64,000 bases of DNA from Argopecten irradians (lineage: Eukaryota; Mollusca; Bivalvia; Pectinida; Pectinidae): assembly GCF_041381155.1 (NCBI RefSeq), contig NC_091135.1, forward strand, positions 2,114,490-2,178,489, in the 5' to 3' direction. The notes below the pieces were generated by a model, which made no database searches, had not been told where the DNA came from, and was given only the letters and a program-made list of their open reading frames with translations. Within the stretch, counting starts at the first letter, position 1; the number at the start of each line of letters is the position of its first letter. Positions 59,141 to 64,000 of the stretch are shown here, one piece after another. The translations under genes were made by a program, and so were the position numbers.

Positions 59141-62020
59141 TCCTTAAGTGGAGGGGCCACTTCCGCGTGCCCGTTGTCTAAGATTCCTTTCATAAAGGTG
59201 ACAAGGTGTTCGCGCTTAACGGAATTCCTTTGAAGAGAGACATCGAGAAGCTGAGCTCGTTTAAGGGCTTGGTGCCTATTATTAGGTAGTCTAGGACGAG
59301 GTTTGCGAAAAGGCAACGGTGCAGTCCATTTACCACTAGTGTCTCGTACAAATTCTTTGTCCATGAGATCCAGAAATGCTCTGTCTTCTACAGACAAGCC
59401 AACTTTGTTGTCATCATGAGTCTGCTTGAATACTCCTTGTCCAATGATTGGTTCCTCGCAAACCCCTTTCACATTAAAACTGATTGTCACATGGATCAAA
59501 CAATGTAGGTCGACCATCTCCAAGTATCCTTGTCTTGAGAACAGAGACCTCTGATGGGTTCGGAGGATGAGTAGTTCCCAGACATACATTCCCTACAACC
59601 ACCCAATCAAGGTTTAGCCTCTGGGCAAATGGTAAATTGGGTGGACCAATAATCTGCTCACAGATGTGATGAGCCTCTGGCACGTCGCGCCCAATCAACA
59701 GTAGAATTTCAGAATTAGACCGTAACGGAGGCAACTTGACGCCCTTCAAATGACTGTGATAGTTGGTGATCTCTGGAGTAGGAATCTCTGTACGGTTGTT
59801 GGGTATCTGATCACACTCCAGTATGTCAGGTAAGGGTAAGGTAAACTGGCCGTTCAGAGAGGAAACTGAGAATCCATGTGCGCGCCGACCCTGTGTCGGC
59901 AAGTCCCCTGCACAGGATACCAGAGTATATTGTTCAACTGTCTCTCCTGAGACATCCATGATATTGAAGAAACCAGGCTTGCACAATGTCCGATTACTTT
60001 GATCGTCGATTATGGCATACATGTAGGTAGCTTGCTCTGGTGAGTTAGTCCTATGAACTCGAACAAGTATTGTTTTTGAACAAGATCTGCCTGTAAACGT
60101 TCCTCCACACACGCGCGTACATTTACTCACAACGCCTTCATTCTCCCCGCCGTTCTGACTAGTCGTTATCTCCCCACCGTTCGGACTTGTAGAATTATTG
60201 TTGTTTTTGTCTGGCTTATGACCATTTCGATTTCCGGATGTAGAATGTCCATCCCTGGGATGGAGCGCCGTAGGGTGCTGACTGCTGCTGCATTCTGCGC
60301 ATTTTACAGAGACTGAACAGTTTTTGTATATATGAGCATCTGTGTCACAACATCGAAAACATAAGCGGTGTTCGCTTAATATACGTCTCCGTTCCGACAA
60401 GGATTTAAGACGGAATGCCCTGCACTGATTTATGTCGTGGTTAGATGTGTTGTGTATCAAACACTGTTTCTTGGGTTGTTTGTTAGAGTTCTCGTTAGAC
60501 GACACCTGAGTTTTATTCACCTGAATATTTGACCGAACTCTGTCCTTGGAACGCGGTTCATTGCTTGTACGAGTGGTCAACGTATCTTTATTATACAAGG
60601 CCGGGGTCATTAAGCATAGAGCTCATTTCCTTTATGAACACCACAAATTCCGAGAATGGAGGAAAGGCTACACTCTTCTCCTTCTTATACCTTGCAGCTC
60701 TGACTGTCCATTTCCCTTGGATATGGAGAGGCAATTTACCCACAATGGGGAGAACGTCTGAAGAGGTGTTGTAATAGCCTAATAATGAGCCATAAATGGG
60801 ATCTTCCATCATGGCTCCCACTTCTGAAAGAATGTCTGCCAATTCGTATAATTTGGCATTATCCTTTGAACCCAACCTTGGAAACTTCTCTAGTTTCCTT
60901 TTTAATGAGGCCTCTACCATTTCCGGACATCCATATCGCTCGTGGAGACGCTCCCAAAGTCTTCAGTCCTCTAGCTGGGTTTGGATTGGAGGCTCTTATG
61001 CTCAAAGCGTGCTTCTTGGACTCCGGTCCCAACCACTTGAAAAGCAGGTCGAATTCCTCATTAGCTGTCACGCTGAGTTCTTTGGTTACAGACTGGAAAC
61101 TAGACTTCCACATTGAAAATGTTTCAGGTTTGTCGTCAAAGGTGGTAAGTCTCTGCAGGAGCAAGTCCTTACGTAACAGGTACTTAGTGAAATCAGAATA
61201 ACCTAGTCGTTCTGGGTAAAAACTAGGTGCATTAGGATCCATCTGTTGTCTATTGTCATTAATCGTCCTATCAGACTTTTTCTCCATCAATGGAAGACTC
61301 ATGTACTGGACACCTACCTCCTTCAAAGGCAGAATCTTGACCTGTATTTATCGGTGCAAGGGTGTTGTTTTCCACTCTAGGAGGTCCATGGCTCTCAGTC
61401 TGTGCCTGCGCATTGATAAACTGCGCTGTAAGCTCCTTACTGTCCATCGAAGGTAATGAGAGTTGTGGTCCTCTGTCTATGTCGCCTTCACCATACTCCT
61501 CATACATGGCCTCAAGTTCGGCTTGAGCTACGGCTGCTGCTCGTTGTGATTTTAGATGCTGGAGGTCAGATTCATACTGAGCTCTCTGTCGAAGAATTTC
61601 AGCATCCATCTTGGCCTGGTGTTTCTGCATCTCAACTTCTTGGCGTGTAAATGTCAAACTAGTTTTAGCTGCTTCTAACTTTGCACGTTGAAGTGCTAAT
61701 AGCGAACTCCTGCGACTACTAGAACTGCTCACTGATGAATGACTTTTGGTTTGAGAGTTCTTTTTCACTTCTTGTTTCTGCTCTTTGTTTTCTTCAATTA
61801 ATGTACCCTTTATTAATACAAGTTAAATATTTCATAAATCCTTTCACCTCGTCTAGGTATTTGTCATAGACCGCTCCTAGCTGATCCTTTAGTTTTATCA
61901 CTAAGTCTCTTTCGTGCTTGGCCGAGTTAAACTCTTCGATAGTATCCTCTAAGTTTGGCGGTAATTGTCTTCGGAGTTTTTCTTTGGGACCTTGGTATCT
62001 CTGTCGGCAGTAGCATTGGC
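59140..62020 (-). pseudogene. BEL/Pao body D: gag and protease parts
   Basis: Protease (AIIDDQSN) and zinc knuckles are clear, as is the central gag. The N-terminal coiled-coil gag is only partly present. Fossil; broken. Confidence 0.75.
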
Positions 62021-62800
62021 ACAAACGTATATGGCCATGTTTTATTATAAGTCAAAAGTCGGCAAAGCAAAACTCACGATAAATGTTCTGCACGGTAATA
62101 TCTCGTCAACCAGTTACTGTTAGGCTTACGAAGACTTGCTAAAGTCCGGTACATTACATGTAGTTTTCTTGATGTTAACGGCTAGCGTTCTTGTGAATTT
62201 AAAAGAAATCCGAGTGATATACTTAATGAAGTAATATACCTTTTATTTTGCAAAAGTATCTGGCCATTATTTATTAGTCAAAAGTCGTCAAACAACCCAT
62301 GTTAGTTTTCTAAAAAGGAAACCAAAACATATCCGGAAATGGTAATATTTCTAATGTTATATTTTTTCGAAAATATTCTTCAATGTTAAGTGGATATTAA
62401 GATACGAAAATGTTTACTTATTATTTTTTTGTCTTTGAAAAGACATTGATGAAATTGATAATTTAGCAATTAATAAAGAATTATAAAAAAAATTGATACT
62501 CAGATTCTGAACGGTTTCATTGGTGTTGAAATCGTTATTTCAAAAATAATTTAGAAATAAAATTTATTACAGTTGTTTTAGGATAACAAGTTATTCAACT
62601 TATTGTTCTTGAAAATCTTCAAATATCATAAAATAAATACGGTATCGTAAATATTTTTTTTTATTAAACTCCGAAATTCAACACTGCACACTTATGTATA
62701 GTTTACTAAATTTTATATTTAAATGAAAAACCAATTTCTTTATTCCTTTGTTTGAGTCCTTCATTCACAGCATCTATGAGTGGCCTTGGCACTTTGATTT
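62021..62800 (+). mobile_element. Element X, copy 3 (right half)
   Basis: Matches the right half of X copy 1 (about 19360-20123): AGTCAAAAGTCGGCAAAGCA near 62050, GAAGACTTGCTAAAGTCCGG near 62130, TTCAACACTGCACACTTA near 62677, CACAGCATCTATGAGTGG near 62766. It begins abruptly at the scrambled end of BEL/Pao body D and ends at the same base as copy 1 (…CACTTTGATTT), which defines the right end of X. Confidence 0.8.
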
Positions 62801-63897
62801 CATTTCCTGCGTTCAAATCACTACATATATTGGATTATTTGGTCCTGACGTGTATTTGCTGTTCTATTGTGGTCATTTTTTGATACCTTATTTGTCTACT
62901 TCAGTCGAAAAATGTCAATGTTATGACTATTTTTTCATTTTTCAGTGAAATTCGAGATGGTGGCCATCTTGATGACGTCATAACTTGTACGATGTTAACA
63001 CTGATTTTTGTTGTTTTTGTTGCTTAAACCGATTGATAAGTGGTCAAAAAACTTATTAGAAATAATAGTTTGCTGTTTGGAAACATTTTTGTTGCGTCAA
63101 GCCAAGTATGAAAAATTTGCTGAAACGTTCATTCTCCACTAAATGTACAAATTCCATTATTAAGTGTCCTTTATCAATATCGGGACTTAAAAACCATGTT
63201 TGTATATCATGTTTGTTTCACACGTAAAATATATTGATTGATCTTCGAAAATAATCAAGTGTTGTTCCTCTGACCAATTAAGCTTTTTCTCATCATCACA
63301 TCAAATATGGCTCTCGTGACGAATTTCGACTGTCCTCTTAAGCTATAATGTATTTCATAAATCAACTGTGACTAAGGAAATGGGTAAATGTTACATTTTT
63401 TTCTATCATATCATAGATATTAGCATACGCAATGAGAATAGACAAGTATTGGCACACAAAATGCTTAGATATTTTTGATGTATCTCATTTTATCATTGTC
63501 ACAAACTATGCTGGCAGATACGTTACAAACAAATAAAATCATGTACACAATTAATGTATTATCAAATGTCCACGTTTTCTCCGTGATAATGAACTTTAAT
63601 CTGTATACTAACTTTTACCTTTATGACAAGGACACATCCATAAATGGACAGGTGCGATCTAATCTTGAAAATATACATGTTACGCAACGACATCAACAGA
63701 TACGTTACTACTATGCACTTGATTACCTAAGATGCCACTTTCCCACAGAGATAAATTCACATCACAGTTTGAAAAGTATAGAATACTAAGTGTTACAATG
63801 TTTGTGGTTTGGTCGACAAGTCACACGGTGTCATTTAAATGATGAGAGGGGTTAGTGTCGGCCAGTACGTTACCGACAGATACGTTATGGAAAAATA
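62801..63897. other. No gene recognised
   Basis: AT-rich sequence. A 104-codon plus-strand frame at 63475-63789 has no recognisable motif; it overlaps a stretch where CAGATACGTTA recurs (near 63515, 63700 and 63877). I would not call it a gene. Confidence 0.45.
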
Positions 63898-64000
63898 CAG
63901 TGGACCCTCGATAATCCGGACACCTTGGTTCCCAGCATAAACCGTCCGGATTACGAGTTTTCCGGACTGCCGAATTCCGTGTTGTTAGTCAATTAAATTG
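63898..64000 (+). mobile_element. Start of a pogo/Tigger-like DNA transposon (runs off window)
   Basis: TA (63896-63897) followed by CAGTGGACCCTCGATAATCC, which closely matches the terminal inverted repeat type of the pogo/Tigger branch of Tc1/mariner (CAGT...CCTCGATAATCCG). Repeated TCCGGA words follow. The other end lies outside the window, so length and coding capacity are unknown. Confidence 0.6.

Larger units (their letters stand above)
36572..62020 (-). mobile_element. Tandem BEL/Pao LTR retrotransposon fossil array (four bodies, four LTRs)
   Basis: A head-to-tail chain on the minus strand: LTR1, body A, LTR2, body B, LTR3, body C, LTR4, body D. Neighbouring bodies share one LTR. LTR2 to LTR3 and LTR3 to LTR4 starts are 6,465 and 6,443 bp apart, and units B and C look almost identical throughout, so the array is very young. 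BEL/Pao is assigned from the protease with an AIIDDQSN active site, the RNase H and integrase types and the domain after the integrase. Pol parts seen are not a full set, and every copy looks broken, with several breaks each; it is most likely non-autonomous. Such chains usually arise by recombination between LTRs; an assembly error is the alternative. Confidence 0.9.
56921..62020 (-). mobile_element. BEL/Pao body D (right end of array lost)
   Basis: Parts: integrase at about 57120-58750, RNase H at about 58760-59140, protease at about 59140-60200, gag at about 60210-62020. The outermost gag end is scrambled and no fifth LTR follows; element X copy 3 begins at about 62021. Broken, with several breaks. 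Confidence 0.8.

Noticed and set aside
63475-63789. 104-codon plus-strand frame near the right edge
   Set aside because: AT-rich composition, no motif, no neighbouring signals; likely chance.

Overview
The window reads as non-coding, repeat-rich animal DNA, most likely from a marine bivalve mollusc. This rests on several repeat types that I recognise as common in bivalve genomes: elements ending in AACAAGAGGCCC-nnn-GGGCC, 140-bp tandem units built on TGACCTTGAATGAAGGTCA, and short CCAAGGACGTATATGA palindromes. There are no bacterial operons, no rRNA or true tRNA genes and no CRISPR array. Only one convincing host gene is present, an intact 322-residue extended-SDR sugar-nucleotide epimerase/dehydratase-like protein at 9627-10595 (+), coded in a single exon behind a good splice acceptor. 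A second, weaker host gene candidate is a two-exon 3' end on the minus strand at about 2300-3453.

Layout. 1-7.3 kb: mostly unique AT-rich DNA with small MITEs (1055-1454 with TTAA flanks; 2091-2219; 3086-3245 with TA flanks) and two tRNA-like SINE heads. 7.3-9.3 kb: a 325-bp tandem-repeat element and a G-rich minisatellite. 9.6-10.6 kb: the epimerase gene. 11-17.4 kb: a fold-back repeat and several modular tandem-repeat elements. 17.4-21.8 kb: LINE 1 (RRM-type ORF1, endonuclease, reverse transcriptase), split by an unclassified 1.56-kb element that I call X. 21.8-25.6 kb: more modular repeats, then about 43 copies of a 46-bp satellite with a duplicated 19-monomer block. 25.6-27.0 kb: X again, inverted. 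27.8-35.2 kb: LINE 2, cut by a 4,861-bp TTAA-flanked DNA element (28240-33100); removing it restores the LINE reading frame. That element carries a 319-bp near-perfect inverted repeat.

36.6-62.0 kb is a head-to-tail chain of BEL/Pao LTR retrotransposon fossils on the minus strand, laid out LTR-body-LTR-body-LTR-body-LTR-body with four bodies sharing four LTRs. The units are almost identical, so the array is young; every copy looks broken. A 1,233-bp TA-flanked DNA transposon sits in the leftmost LTR. The right end of the array abuts a third, partial X copy. The last kilobase is unrecognised, and a pogo/Tigger-like terminus begins at 63898.

I found no new multi-gene system. The most useful observations are the BEL/Pao array, the X repeat family (three copies, each beside a rearranged or repetitive junction), the clean TTAA insertion into a LINE, the modular family of tandem-repeat elements with shared hairpin ends, and the epimerase gene with a bacterial-looking sequence and no intron in its coding region. 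All similarity statements are by eye; no database search was run.
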